In this document: positions 1 to 12,866 of the stretch, one piece after another
Position numbering within the stretch: position 1 is the first letter of the stretch
Layout of the letters: every line of letters begins with the position of its first letter
NCBI GenBank assembly: GCA_037903475.1
Contig: JBAJFG010000370.1
Span: 1,044,501 to 1,108,500 of the forward strand
Direction: 5' to 3'
Source: Ancylostoma caninum
Taxonomy: Eukaryota; Nematoda; Chromadorea; Rhabditida; Ancylostomatidae
Length of the DNA: 64,000 nt
Translations under genes and position numbers: made by a program
The notes under the pieces: model-generated
Database searches by the model: none
What the model was told of the DNA's origin: nothing
Seen by the model: the letters and a program-made list of their open reading frames with translations, nothing else

Positions 1-1885
1 GCTATCAATGCGCCCTCTGCACGATTTCTCCAGAATAGACGATTTAATAAGGGGCTGTGATACATACTCCAGTGCTAATCAGCAGTGCACCTGAATGCTA
101 GGGATGCCAAATACTCGTAAGTCATCCTGAGGTACGTAAGACACTGGACACACATCTTGGACATTCGACGAATTATATCCTAGAAGCGGATAAGATTTCC
201 GTGCTACTTTTCCTACTGTTGGGACCACTGCTAAGGTTCAAAAACGATCAAACAGACGTAAAAACTTTCGTGGGTGCTGCCTTCAAGGAACTATGAGGTA
301 GAAGCTTCCTTGCTCCCTTTTGATTGCATTATTTTTTTCGTTTTCCGATTCATCTCACTTTCTTGACATTTCCACATTAGTTGACCATGCCACTAAGCTG
401 CATAAAGTAAATATCCAGGATACGTAGAATGTGGCCACATTGCTGGGACAACCACCCACATAGCTACAAAAGAATCCACAAATTCTGTATACTCGACATT
501 GCAGCTGATGTTACCAACGAGAACCGCCCTTGAAATTAAATTTTATATTGGAAGTTCTTTCACAGCAGGTTGTCGTTGTTAGTTTTCTTTCTGAGTGTGC
601 CCTCTCCATCTTTTTGACCCCCGCATACAAATTATAACTTATGTGCTAGTGATACAGGATGGTTCAAAATCATAGGTACAGCCCGCTCGCTACAAATTTG
701 CCCAAGTACTCGCAACCTCCGAAGTCTTTCCGATTTTCTCAAATTTTCACTATAGTCTGTCTTCTACACTGTGTTCCCGAAATTCATTCTATGGAAAATA
801 CCCCTGGCCGAATGCTAGACCTAGCGTACGACCTCTGTCACCTAGCACAGCAACAATGTTTAGTTGCACATGATATGTAATCCCTCTACAGTGTGCGAGA
901 ATGTTGCTTAAAAAGTGATCCAATGTTTCAGCGTCCTGAAACGGTAGGTTAACTCAGGGTAGACGCCAATCTTTGAAAACTCCCGCGAAGATCAAAAAGC
1001 TTTGAGTTGTCAATGTGTCTCGTTCGGCCCTTTTCAGCGTGGAAACAACATTGTGATGGCGCCAACGGGAACCACTGCTAGAAAAAAACCTAAATGAGCA
1101 CTGCCCCCACAGCTCCTGTAAGAAGTTCCAGGGAATGGGGCTCGCAGAAATTTTCCGAGCCATAAATCTCAACAAAGGGTAGATCAACTACTTCTACCTC
1201 CCTTCTCTGGATCACTCTCCCTTATTGATTCCTTGTTCAAATGTGTGCCAAAAACACAAATTAGCATAGTGCGCTTGTAGCCACTTTTCATATAACCTCT
1301 GGAAAGATGGTGTCGGCTTGCGTGCTGCGAACGACACCTCGCATTGACGGACGCAAGAAGGTGGAGAGGACGCTCTCTCCGAAATGGGTCACCGAATCTT
1401 CCAAATTACCTTATCAAATAAATAAAAATCTGGCAAAAGGTTTTTCAATTGTTTATTATTATTATTTTTTCATTGTCGTTCATTACTTAATACTTGAATC
1501 AATGTTTTTATTATTTTCTTTTTCCATCGGGGCCTGCAAACTGCAGGAGATCCTGTTTTTCTTCACACCCCCGCCCTCCTCCTGCCCACTTTCTTTCTGA
1601 GAGACATTGAGAAATTGACACTGGAAATTCAGTGGAGGCTGTAGCTGCATAAGTAGAAATTAGTAGCGGTTAGAATTCTCTCGTAGAAATCTCCACAAGA
1701 GTCTAGCATTTTCGTTCATGATATTAAATTCATCTCATGCCCGTAATCTCGAGCACCCTGTATTATCACTGAACTATCTTTTCAATTCTTTTCATTATCG
1801 TTTGAAATTCTCCGAAATAGGTGGAGATTGCAATGTATACGGAAATGCTTCTAATTGTGAGATACACAGCCTGTTATTTAGTAGA
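1..1885. other. upstream flank without a recognisable gene
   Basis: Only short open frames without protein character are present. I see no repeat, RNA gene or exon with supported splice phases. The promoter and any trans-splice acceptor of the receptor gene starting at 1886 should lie in its last few hundred bases, but I cannot point to one. Confidence 0.5.
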
Positions 1886-4800
1886 ATGGACGTGAAGGCG
1901 TATCTGACAGTTGCTTCTACGATAATATTTGCATTGGCAGTTATTCTGAATACTGTCTTCATCTACATCGTGTCTACCAAAACAAGAAACGACATTGGGG
2001 CCTATAAACAGATGATGATCTGCTTCGCTGCTTGCAACATTGTCTATTCGTTGGTTGAGTTCGTCAGTAAACCGGTATGGTATTTCTCATATACTTTCTA
2101 CGCCGTTACGGCCAGAGTCCTCCTACGCTATCGTCAAAACATTCTGAACTCCACTGTATTGAAAGTAACTATAGGAGCTTTTAGTAAGGGTGCAGTAGTG
2201 GACAGCGAACGAGCCGCTGTTAACACGTTAGACATACAACTACTGTGAATTAAGCCAAACGATGTAACCTCATGCTGCTATGAAAAGCAGAGAAAATGGA
2301 TCTATTGGAAGGAAAAGAAGTTCATTCCGTGAGACGAATGGAACTCTGGCCGTAAGAGCGTGTACATGATTTCTCTGTTGCAGGCTATTTTCATATATGG
2401 CAACTCTTACATGGCATACAGTAATGGATTTCTCGCCAACGTGCAACCGTGGGGTTTTTTGTCGTTGTGTCTTTTCATTGCAATGTATGGCATGAATACA
2501 GCTGTTCTGGCGCTACATTTTGTTTACCGTTATTTCATCGTATGCAGGTAAATATAATAATTGAACAACAAATTCGGTTCGCTTGTAGTGTGGTTCGGTG
2601 GAACCGATCAAGCAAACTATAATCACCTCTCGTTCTACCACAATCCTAGAAGTTTTAGAACAAACTATATGAAACTATTTGATCGACCATTTGTAGTTCT
2701 TTGGGTGATCCCTGTTATCACATGGGGCTTTATATACGGCTTCATTACATTTTATTGTTTTTGTGCTAGTGAGGAGTTCTACAACTATGCACAGCATTCA
2801 GTTCTGGAAAAACTGGGACGAAATATAAGGGATTTGTCCTTTTTCTGTGTATTTACTTACGTGAGTTTTCAACAGAAAAATAGATGTAGTGGTATTATTT
2901 TTATTACAGGATATTTAAGGAAGTTGTGGATGAATTGACGACAATATACTGGAAACCGACGATAGGATTATTTGCAATCGTTGTGATGATGTTTATTACA
3001 TTCACAATAATGATAGTATGTGGGGTGAAGTTAATACGACAGTTGCGGAAAGTGGCTATGAGTGCCAAGACGATGTCCATCCAAAAGCAGTTGCTAAAGG
3101 CGCTCATCACTCAGGTACGTTTGCTTTGAAGAGAAGGTGATAGCCTTCAAACTTTGCTGAAAGCTCTCACGACCCATATCTTTTTTTCTTTGAAGTCATT
3201 TCTTCGCGCAACTTTGATGATATTCTACTGAACTGCCAAGTTCAGCTCAACAGACCATAGTGTGGAAAGCTGATCCAAATATCGAAGCGCGCAGAAACTT
3301 ATTCTAACACTACAGCAAAACTATGGTTCGTCTCTGGTTCAGATTTGCAGAAAAGCTTGCTGCGGGTTCAACAATACTAGCATTAGTTGGTGCTAAAAAA
3401 GAGCACGGGTCTTCTAAGCATCATTAATGCAGCTAATCATTTTCAAAACCCCTTTCCTTTTAATCTCCATGTTCTTTCTTCTCTGAACCTGGGCATTCTC
3501 CGATATGATCTCTATACTGTGTCCGGCCTGACCAGGTTGTTAGTGGATATATTTATTTATTGCTTCGCCTGACGTTTCGACGTGACCGTCGTCTTCGGAC
3601 GCCAAAAAGTGGCTCACAGTTTTTTATCTGTGTTCTAGACCGCCAAACGTCTCCTCCCACTCTGCTAGTTTCAACTTTCTCCCCAGCTTACTACCTCGAA
3701 AACTCAGTGGAGTGAGAGACACTTCACTGTCCACATTCAATGTTGTTACGGTCTACAGCTCCCATAACGATATGTAGGGTAGAAAGTCACTTTTTATTGA
3801 TAAACACTCATTTTAACAAGTGACTTTCTGCCCTATATATCGTTATGTGAGCTGTAGACTGTACACAACATTGAATGTGGACAGTGGAGTGTCTCTCACT
3901 CGTCCGAAACGACGGCCACAACTGGTGCGGACCTTTCCGCAGAAACGGTGGATATAAGGTGGGTCTTTCATCCTGAGAGTTTTCGAGGTAGTAAGCTGGG
4001 GAGAAAGTTGAAAGTAACAGAGTGGGAGGAGACGTTTGGCGGTCTAGAACACATGAAAAACTGTGAGCCACTTTTAGGCCTCCGAAGATGACGGTCACGT
4101 CGAAACGTCAGGCGAAACAATAAATAAATATATCCACTAACAACCTGGTCAGGCTCAACACAGTATAGAGTTCACTTTCCTTTTAATGCTGCATTCCTCC
4201 ACCATAGCTAAAAAACTGCACTTCTGAACTATAACCCTCGAATGGAACTTTTGAAATGACAAAATCAAAGGAAGAAGTAATATCCAATTGCATCCGGGAC
4301 ATAGAGTTGGTAGCGTCATCCGAGAATTCTGCCGGTCATTCTGATGAGGTTCGCTAGAAGTCGCGCATACTTACTGTGAGGGATAAATTCGAATAAAACA
4401 CTTACATTTTCATCAAAGTACGCCTCAGTTAAACATTCTTGTTGTCTAAAGCTAACATCAGCGTGGTTCTTCCCTACATTGAAAGCAACCTCAGGCGATA
4501 AAAGTACAAACTGATGCGAAGCGGGCCAGAACTTAAAGCATCCTTTAGGTCAAAGTTGGCATTTCCGAAGCAGTGATATCACTTCCTTTCATAACTGTGC
4601 AGGACGAACGCAGCCCGAACGGCGTAATGGTTCGGTTAGAAACCCTAGCAGCAACGGTTGCCAGTTGCTGCCATCCTCCCCTCGATTGCTGCTCAATCTC
4701 TCGGCCCTTTAGCAGCAATTGCGAGGGACGGCAGCAATCAAGGGGAGAATGGCGGCAACTGTCAACCGTTGCTGCTAGGGTTTCTAACCGAATCATTACG

Positions 4801-7787
4801 CCGTTAGGGCTGCGTTCGTGCTTCACAGTTATCAGAGTCTGTCCTTTCTTTTCTGTATTAAAGTCCTCTCTATAGATATTATTGGTATTATTAGCCGCCT
4901 GTGCTGCGTATGATTTCCGACTGAAGGCAGCAGTAGGTGATTTAGGAGTTTGCCTCTGCAAACATGAAGGGTCAGATTTCACGTGATGTGCACCCTATTC
5001 CCAACCGTGTTAATTCCCCACACGATAAATTCCCCCAACCCCATTGTTACGCATTCAATATGAGTTCTCTTTCATTCTGCTTAATCTACACATTTGATTT
5101 TTTTGTTTGTTTTTTTTTTTCTCTGCGCATTCGCGCATTATTTCCATTGCGTAGGAAAACATGATATTATGAAGAACGTCAAAAGTACAACATTGATAAA
5201 TGCTAGAGGAGCCTGAGTAGCAGATTGTGTAGCAGACACAAACACTTGTAGAAAACACAAAAACAAGTCCAATAAGGTGTACAATCGCGATTAATAATAG
5301 TAGCTACAAATACATCCATTTTCTATCAAGTTCCACAAACTCTACACAACTAACAGCGCTGGGAATATCTGCCGCAGAACATTACAAAGGTTTCCTTCCC
5401 ATGCCTCTTCACTTTACCGCGTTACCTTTGAGGAATGAAAAAGGCTGTGACACTATCTGGAAGAGTTTCTGAAGGGCAGTTGGTTGTGGCGATCTGTGTG
5501 CGTGGCAGTCACTGTCGAAGAGGGGGTTCCTAGAGAACCTGGTAATAGTAGATGATGTTGTGTGCTACGCATTTCCGACAGTCGTGAATCAGTTGGAGTG
5601 AACGAAACAAAATGCTTTTTGGACATGGTGTAAGTAGGGCCGCTGTTGATTACCTCAACACAACACAAGACCGATACAATGATAGTAGAAAGATTCGGCA
5701 GAACCAGCTCAGTATCTCCTTCTCAACGATAGTGCCGCAGTGGCGTCAACCTCAGCCGTTACACAGTCTAACGAATTTCTTTCCAATATGTATTATTTCG
5801 CTAATCTTAGTTCAATTTTCTTCTACCAAATGTTCTCTTCAACTCCCAACAAATTTTCCTGATATCGAATCCAGATCCAGTAACTGAACCGATTATTCTT
5901 AAGCCTTCATTCATTCTGTTAAACGCAACGCTACAGTTGATATCGTTCTATATTTGCTAAGAGTCTAGGGTTTGCTAGCATCTCCATACAACCATAACGT
6001 CAACTTTGATATTAAACGCTTGGACTTTCTTCTTTCCTATGTCATCAAGCTACATCGTCGCTCTGGGTGAACGAATTTTTAGCGATAAAGAAATCATTCA
6101 TCTGCAGCCTCCTCTGCGAATCCTCTCATTCGGCGTCTGCTCGAATCCTCAAAACATCATGCTTTACGTCTCTCAAAGAAGCAATGAAATCAACCTTTCA
6201 TTCTGAAAATAAATTGAAGGAATAACAAAAATACGCTGGAGTTGTACGCAACCGGCTGAACAAGAGGGCACGCGACCCACGGTGGCCCAACCCGAAATGG
6301 GTTGGAGTATTTCTTCCCTAATGGTAATGTCAGTTAGAAGCGGGATAGAGATGGTTGACCGCTCACCTGGACAACAAAGTGAAGACTAACGGAACTATTC
6401 TCAAACTATTAACTATTATTCTTAATAATTGTCACAAATGTCAGTTCTTCTTCACAGAAATAGCTTCCTTAACAGAATGTCTTAAAAACTGGAGCTTGAC
6501 TCAGCACAAAAATGGTGGTAACCTGTTTTTTTTTTTCCGAAGTGGCTGAGTGTTTCATTTGACCTTGAATATCAACCTTCTAAGCACTGAAATACAACAA
6601 AGAGTCCCCTCTCTCAGTGTATCTAACTGTTTCTTCTATTATTGCAGGCCGTAATCCCATTCTTTATGTCATATACTCCTCGCTTTTTAATGTTCTTCTT
6701 CGTGATAATGGGATATCCACCTCTGCGGTGAGTTGCGTTTTGAACTACATACATAGGAATTTCGCACTGCTAGGATATTCAATTTCAATACTTCAAATCA
6801 GCCATACTTTTACTGTACCCGACGAGCTAATTGCAACTGTGTAACTGTGCAAGTTGTAGTGTGGACAAGTTGTCCAATAAAAAGTGAACAGAAGGCAATG
6901 ATGCGCGCCCAACCACCGTATTTTAGGGAAACCAGCTAATTATTGTGACAACAATGAACATCTTACAATAGGACTCAAACTATCTTATTTTTGAAAAAAT
7001 GACATATTTTCAACACAAATTGAAGCACCCAGAAACTGGCGCAACAAAAAAAGTATCCTCACATGGAATTTCTGCGTTTTTTTTTCATTACGGCAGCAAG
7101 CGTTTCGCAAATAGTAGCTATCGGTTTCATTTTCATTCTAAATTTCTAGATTTAAAGAGAATCCATTTTACATCTACAATTCCCAAAAGGGTTTTCTGGT
7201 GATGAATGCCGGTACTCTTTGATGACCTAGTGATCATGTTGAGAAGCAATTACAACACGCAATCGCTCTTTATACTAGTATTTCTACTACAACCAATTTT
7301 TTCCTCGAAAGTCGAGTTGAAATTCGGGCCGGTATCGATTGGAAAACTTGTCAAATTTAGGATATCTGTCCAACAAATTAAAAGATGTTGATGTGAGAGT
7401 CATCCTTAGAATAGGAGAATGAAGAGAGATCGGGCTGCTAGACAGCGGAACGTGTCCTAACAGTCTTAACCAAGATTAACATATTATTACGAGGGGGAGG
7501 GGGGGGGGGTGGGCGGGCACTGGATCGGCTTTGGGTACTAATTCTGGAAATTCTTCCTCGACATCGCCTTTAATGTCTTTACTTTTAGGATATACTCTTT
7601 TGTACCTTTGATAGTTACTATGTATACGGTTCTTGATCCTATCGCTATTACGTTTTTCATCCACGAATACAGAGAAGCTGTAGTCAGAATGGTCAAAAGA
7701 CTGCCTTTAATCAGTCATGGAAGAAACACCTCCGATTCATCAAGACCTCACACACAGACTGTTGATATCCGCTCTACCAGTCATTGA
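1886..7787 (+). CDS. Str/Srj-type seven-transmembrane chemoreceptor (copy 1)
   Basis: Predicted nematode serpentine chemoreceptor of the Str superfamily, expected in sensory-cilia membranes. I read six exons: 1886-2074, 2384-2547, 2659-2860, 2920-3114, 6648-6727 and 7589-7787, about 342 aa, with all junctions in phase and GT/AG. Family marks seen: a first helix around residues 8-30; GAYKQMMICFAACNIVYS after it (Str pattern G.YK..M..F...NIVYS); YGNSYMAY and LHFVYRYF around helix 3; a basic loop with IQKQLLKALITQ before helix 6; and LDPIAITFFIHEYR at the end of helix 7. The start at 1886 is chosen because the paralogue at 17304 begins at the same residue; an open frame from 1718 would add 56 residues. 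Exon 4 uses the acceptor at 2918-2919 (tttaag), because the cag ten bases upstream breaks the frame. Intron 4 is 3.5 kb and carries two palindromes. No lesion seen, so probably functional. Confidence 0.85.
3510..4170. repeat. long palindromic (foldback) MITE in receptor intron 4
   Basis: About 660 bp that read as an imperfect inverted repeat centred near 3815-3830. The left end CTCTATACTGTGT (3510) is matched by ACACAGTATAGAG (4158-4170), and most of both arms pair (for example gtcctgacgtttcgac-like and gtttggcggtctagaac segments). There is no open frame for a transposase, so it looks like a non-autonomous foldback element. It shares the GACGTTTCGAC core and a gttgtta motif with the palindrome at 19060-19344, which suggests the same family. 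Confidence 0.8.
4591..4832. repeat. 242-bp near-perfect palindromic MITE
   Basis: The left end ATAACTGTGCAGGACGAACG pairs with CGTTCGTGCTTCACAGTTAT at the right end, and the arms continue (gaaaccctagcagcaacgg / ccgttgctgctagggtttc) almost to the centre near 4712. This symmetry explains the mirror-image open frames on both strands, which are not genes. It lies in intron 4 of the first receptor. Confidence 0.85.
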
Positions 7788-8734
7788 AGGCTATATGCAA
7801 TCTGTCACCAAATAAGTTGTTCACATATTTTTTATTTTTCGAACAAGAATTATGACGTAAAGAATAGCAACTAAAGCACACATTCTATATTGCATTCTTC
7901 CTCATTCCCAAAATGAGGGGATTTGATGTGAATTCTGAGTGCTGCTTTGTTGGAATTTGCACGCTATTTGAATCTTTGTTGCTTCGTTTATAAAGTTTAA
8001 AAAAAAGTTATTTAGCGGTCAGATAGCAATCAATCCTAGCAGATTCTAGGAAATGAAGCCAAAATAACACGCTGAGGTGCTTGGTGGAAAATCCCGACGG
8101 GAGACTCAATGCTGAAGCGATGATATGGAGAAAACGAACATTTCCGATAATTCAAGAACTCTCACTTTGGATAACTTCTACAAAAGAACAGTATGTATTA
8201 GGAGTGTGCGTCAGTTGCGCTTCAGACGCAGGCATCCATTTGCGGACGACTATTCACGAAAACCGGCTCGCCGTGTCACGAGCACCATGAATGAAGACAC
8301 AAACAAGTTTGTACTGATGTGAAATTGAAAGTGATTATATTCGGCACCTGTCGAAATATTTGATATTTATCTGAGTTGAAGTAACAGTATTGAAATACGC
8401 TTCCTTTATGTCAAAAATAACAGAAGAACGTTGAAAAGTGATGAATCGACCGCAAAAATCCTCGAATACCACAGGATGTGCGCACGATCATGAATCGCGC
8501 TGACGAAGCGCTAGTTGACGCATGGTTGGTGAGATGCATGAGCGGGCATAACATCCGCATCGCATACGCATGTCAAAGGAGGGGGGGGGGGGCATTGAAA
8601 GATGAGAAAGCAGCCCTCTGGTTTTATTTGTTTGATACCAATTGGATGTCTTAGCGCGCTCGCGACGTAGTCAATTCTCCTAACCATGAACTAATGCGAC
8701 AATACCTGGACAATATATGTTGTCAATTACTGAA
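7788..8734. other. intergenic stretch, nothing recognised
   Basis: AT-rich 3' flank of the receptor followed by a short poly-G tract near 8579-8592. No exon, repeat or RNA gene that I can support. Confidence 0.4.
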
Positions 8735-9088
8735 TTATATCATGGAATGCACATCAGAGTGGAAACATGTACAGTCTGACCCATGTGCCATCTCTTTTAG
8801 CTCAGAGATAGCACCTGGGTCGACTTTGTCTGGAATAACGACCTCATCCCGTAATCGGCCAAGTAATCTAATTTTTACGCTTTTTTGATATGCATGTAGT
8901 GTGATTGCTTCTATTTTGATGTTTACATATTGCCATTTAGTAAAATCTCTTTCCAGACGTATCCTGTGGACAAAGTCATAACTGCAGACAAGGTCGACCC
9001 AGCTGCCACCTCTAAGATAGCAGACCATACTTACCGTGGAATCCATACAGAAAGAAATGAAAGGGGAAACAAGCGAGCCTCTGTCTAA
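8735..9088. other. inverted duplication of a short coding-like segment
   Basis: Two related coding-like stretches face each other. On the plus strand, 8957-9088 follows a good acceptor (tctctttccag) and reads open to a TAA with the motif DKVITADKVDPAATSK. On the minus strand the frame through about 8735-8860 reads DEVVIPDKVDPGAISE. The DNA is also similar (gacaargtcgacccagctg-type core), so these are inverted copies of one ancestral segment. I do not recognise the protein. It could be a duplicated exon fragment or the arm of an unnamed element. Confidence 0.4.
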
Positions 9089-9264
9089 AGGCTTAGTTCG
9101 CTTCATGTTAGATGGTAAAACCTTATGATTCTCACGATTTTGAAAACATTAGGGTTCATTCAAGAGTAGGAAGTAGTTCTACATAAGAATTCTGGAAAGT
9201 GTAGGATTCGTCGAAGCCGTTGCAAAGTGAGGATTCTTGAACATGAGTAGGTCATGTCTGCAGA

Positions 9265-9740
9265 AAATATGTATCAAGTATGTGAAAAAGTTTCCGCCCT
9301 TTTTTTAAAGCAAAATTGAGCTTTTACTGAAAAAGAAACAAACCAGATACATCGACCAAAGTATTGGCCATCGTTAGCCTTTCCCTATCTTTCTAAGAGA
9401 AGACAGACGCTGCAGCGGTAGAAAGCCTCATCCTCCAACTCGATCCATTCCTTCACTCATTTTCCGACATCTCCAATGGATTGGAAGCGCTGCTCGGAAA
9501 GCCTGTGGGATATCAACTGAATCAAACGGTAGTCTGACGGAACATAGTCTGGTGAATAAGTCACATGGGGGCACCTCATCCCAGCAAAGTGCTTCAAGCG
9601 CTTCCTTGACGGCTTTTGTGACATGCGCTACTCCACACTGAGGAACCAAAATTTTCAAACAAGACTTATTTCCACCGGAATTGTGTAGGGGGGGATATCT
9701 GAGGTGCTGAACACGAATATCCCATCCATATCGCACCGCA
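9265..9740 (-). pseudogene. mariner transposase relic, C-terminal part
   Basis: Read on the minus strand, the frame ending near 9428 has AHVTKAVKEALEAL (mariner pattern RPH.AK....LE.LGW). After a frameshift it continues as TYSPDYVPSDYRLIQL, matching the mariner YSPDLAPSDYHLF block that carries the second catalytic Asp and its surroundings, then RFQSIGDVGK and a final FYRC.VCLLLER segment. At least one frameshift and two in-frame stops are present and the N-terminal half is missing. The 3' flank (about 9276-9300, aagtatgtgaaaaagtttccgcc) resembles a mariner terminal repeat. Dead copy. Confidence 0.65.
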
Positions 9741-10871
9741 ACACCGTTTTTGTAGGGTTACGGTAGGTTACTGTGAGAAAAATGCTTATTTGGCTCGAAT
9801 TCGAATTTATTATTGCTGTACAACCAATGATGTTGACAACGACCTAATAGCATCTTCTGCACGATCAAACTGAAATGTACAGAACCTGCAAAATCCTTTG
9901 ACCCGCGAAAACTTCATGCATATTAACGCTCATGAGGAGCAAAGTGAGAGGGCAACTCATCGGAGGAGGTTTCAACAAAAAGTTGCACAAAAATCCAACA
10001 AGAAATTCCTCTAACAGCGCCCTATTACGAGTCATTTCCATTTTTTGGCGCTGATATACACCTTCCGAGTGGCCTACAGGATGGGTTCGTAGCGCGGGGG
10101 TAAGTTTCTCATTTTTATGGAAAGAGTCCCTCTTGCTTGAATCTGTCTTTCCGACGAATAATAAAAACTGCTCGAAACTTGGGAGTTCCCTGCAGTATGG
10201 ATAAAAAACGAAAAAGATCTCGTTACAATTGGTATTTCGGTTTGCAACCTCCTCTCTTCGTCCCTATACACTTGACTGCATAACCACTCCACTATTTTGA
10301 CCGGAGCCAAGCGTCGACAGAGAAAATCTTTCCTTCTAGATGCCAATCTTCCAGGAAAACTAAATACAATGTTAGGTTGAGGAAATATGAATGTCCGTTT
10401 GACGTTCAAAAATTACTACAATAACAACACTACAAAAGTTTCATTCCGTGCTTTTCAAATGAAAGGTTGTGTCTTCTACTTCCTCCATATAAAGGACGAG
10501 TGCCCTCTGTAGAAAATTGCAGCACTTCGAAAGGAAGTAGCAACCCACCTGAATTTTGGCTCCACCACAGTTTCTAAAGCTATTCTCCGCCAACGAACGC
10601 TGCATCGGCTGGAACAAGCATTAACTGATAGTGCCAACACTGGACTAGGAGCTGATGAGCGCGGGCTTCCCATTCATATTTGTCATTTTTGCGGTGTGTC
10701 GTTCTGACCATGTCGTGGAAAAGTTTTGTAGCCGCCGCTTTGATACCATGACGACGGTGATCTTGGTCCTAATAGTTGTGCGGAGAGATCAGCAATGACT
10801 TTCTGACCAGAATTCATCATCCATGTTCGTTTCTTATTTCACCACAAACGCAGTGCCACTTTCCCTTGATG
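9741..10871. other. intergenic stretch, nothing recognised
   Basis: Two minus-strand open frames (10074-10409 and 10476-10673) have no recognisable domain, splice support or signal peptide. I do not call them genes. Confidence 0.4.
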
Positions 10872-11101
10872 ACCACAGGGTTCATGGGTGTGGGTCATAA
10901 TGAGGCAAAGTGGGGCGGCGCCTTCCCGCCCTGTGGCGCCGACTCGTCCCCACTCACACTCAGATTTGCATGGGCAAGTATGATGAAATCGCGCGCGAAT
11001 CAGTGCGAGAAGGGCGGAACGAGGGTTCCATTGAACCAATCGCAACCACATCGCCCACCCACTTTTGCCTCATCATGACCCACACCCCAGGGTTCATGTG
11101 T
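10872..11101. repeat. palindromic MITE, about 230 bp
   Basis: The left arm GGTGTGGGTCATAATGAGGC (near 10887) is matched inverted by GCCTCATCATGACCCACACC near 11067-11086, and GGGTTCATG occurs directly at both outer edges. GC-rich interior. It explains overlapping open frames on both strands here. Confidence 0.65.
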
Positions 11102-11958
11102 CGAAATAGGCTGCCGGCGCCGAGCCGATGCGAATTTTCATCTGCATGTTCAAGATACACACTTCTATTGTCTGACACTATGCGAGAAGCCGCGATTTTT
11201 CAAGTGGAGGAGAAGTGTTTAGCCGGTGGTGACTTGCGCACTCCACCTTTAGCAAGTGCACCACCAGTCAAAAATAATTTTTCAAAAGTAAAGAATTAGA
11301 TAATATAAAACCGATCACATATCTCCTCTGGGGCGCCACGAAGTGCTCTTTCTCACGAATACACATGCAATGCCAAAAGTGGTGGTTTTGTGGAGAAGAA
11401 AAGGAACGCAGTAAACAATTTTAGTTCCTCAATCTAATGAAAAAACAATGAGACAACACTCTGAAGCTGTCGCAATCGGTGACGCAAAGTTATCGAAGTC
11501 CTATGTATTGCATATGAGATCTTTATGGTTTCTGGTTTGATGGTGGCATTTAATGTTTTGGAAAACATGATTGTGCGACATCACGACCACATTGTCCGAG
11601 ATCTTACCACAATGAGACCAGAAGCCAGTGCCATCTTTTTGTAGCACCTGAGTCCAGTCAAAATGCTAATGTTTTCTGGAACGTTCCTTTTAATCTTCTC
11701 CCCTTCGAAGTCGTGATGATACAAGGGCCCCTGATACAAGAGCACCCAAGCACAAGCTTTACCATTTTTAAAGAACCATGTACGTGATGCGTTCAGCTAT
11801 TCGGTCGAGATGGCCGATTGAGCGTGAGAACATGGCGTTTTTGTTGGCTTATGCCATCAATCCGAAAGATGTGAATTTGAGATGAGAAATGAGACGTCAT
11901 TCCGCAAGCAATTTTGGTTCAATTTACAGTTCGCTCACCTGAAAGGCGTCGCACAAGA
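11102..11958. other. upstream flank of the Kunitz gene
   Basis: No exon or repeat recognised. The promoter of the Kunitz gene is expected here, but no element is identifiable by eye. Confidence 0.35.
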
Positions 11959-12310
11959 ATGCATCCCCTCATCACACTACTATGTGTTGTCATTCCTTGC
12001 TGTGCCGCTGAAAAAATCTCAAATTCGGTAAAGTGTAATGCGCCAATAAATCTACCTGGTCCACGTTGTGCTGCCTCACTAACGAGGTATGTGGACCATC
12101 TTTCCAAACCATGGGATTATTTAAATTTTTTTGCACATTCAGAACGTACAGGTAACTTTTTTGATTGCTGATTTTATGAAGACATTTTTGAGGTACACAT
12201 ATAACAAAGAAACGAAGGATTGTGAGGAATTCATCTATGACGGATGCAACCAATCGCCGAACAACTTCAAGACAGTCGAGGAGTGCAGAGCAACATGTGT
12301 AGTCCATTGA
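11959..12310 (+). CDS. secreted single-domain Kunitz (BPTI-type) protease inhibitor
   Basis: Two exons, 11959-12086 and 12193-12310, split by a 106-bp intron in phase 2; 81 aa. Residues 1 to about 17 (MHPLITLLCVVIPCCAA) are a signal peptide, so the product is secreted. The rest is one Kunitz domain with all six cysteines and family spacing between C2-C3 (15), C3-C4 (7), C4-C5 (12) and C5-C6 (3); GCNQSPNNF fits the GC.G..N.F signature. The C1-C2 loop has 10 residues (usual 8), and the residue after C2, the expected P1 position, is Ala rather than Lys or Arg. Inference: not a trypsin inhibitor; a small P1 suggests elastase-like targets. The start at 11959 is preferred because it opens directly into the signal peptide; an upstream ATG at 11914 would add 15 charged residues. 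Hookworms secrete single-domain Kunitz inhibitors of this size. No lesion. Confidence 0.85.
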
Positions 12311-12866
12311 ATGAATAACGACCTTGTGGCAATACTCAGTCATACATTTCCATGGAAAACCGGAGCAGTAAAATCATGCTTTATCTTTACCTTTGTTGAG
12401 AGGCGCATAACATACTCGAAAAGAAGAGTATGATATTCTTCGACTTGTACAAGTCGCACATTCGAGGTGGCCGAAAACTACCTTCGCACAAAATTTCCAA
12501 TGCAATATCTCAGCCATCTACCCCAAGGAGCTGAAATCTTATAAAATCACACTAATAGCTTACCTAGTCTTAGAGAACTCAACAGACTTTGTCATGATCT
12601 CCATCGACGAGTGAATAACCTTGTAATAGCAGGTTAGTATGAATGTCTCTTATGCTTCTCACAACGATTCTTCGTTCAGTTCACCCTATGCCTTAGAACT
12701 GCTATTAAGGAGCCAGACTTTATTTTTTATACATGAAAAATGCGTGGTACACCAATCTTGAACAAATTTTCTTCTGGAGACAGGAGTGTACTGCTTGTAC
12801 AACCTGCTAATGGAGTTTCCACAACTCATTGATTTTCTCCTAAAATTTCTTCTTCACACCTTTCAG

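Noticed and set aside
1307..1600. 97-aa frame with a hydrophobic stretch upstream of the first receptor
   Set aside because: Hydrophobicity comes from a TTATTATTATT tract; no splice phase links it to the receptor and the paralogue has no counterpart.
4545..4982. Long opposed open frames around a CCCTCGATTGCTGC sequence
   Set aside because: Explained by the 242-bp palindrome; no splice support and no domain.
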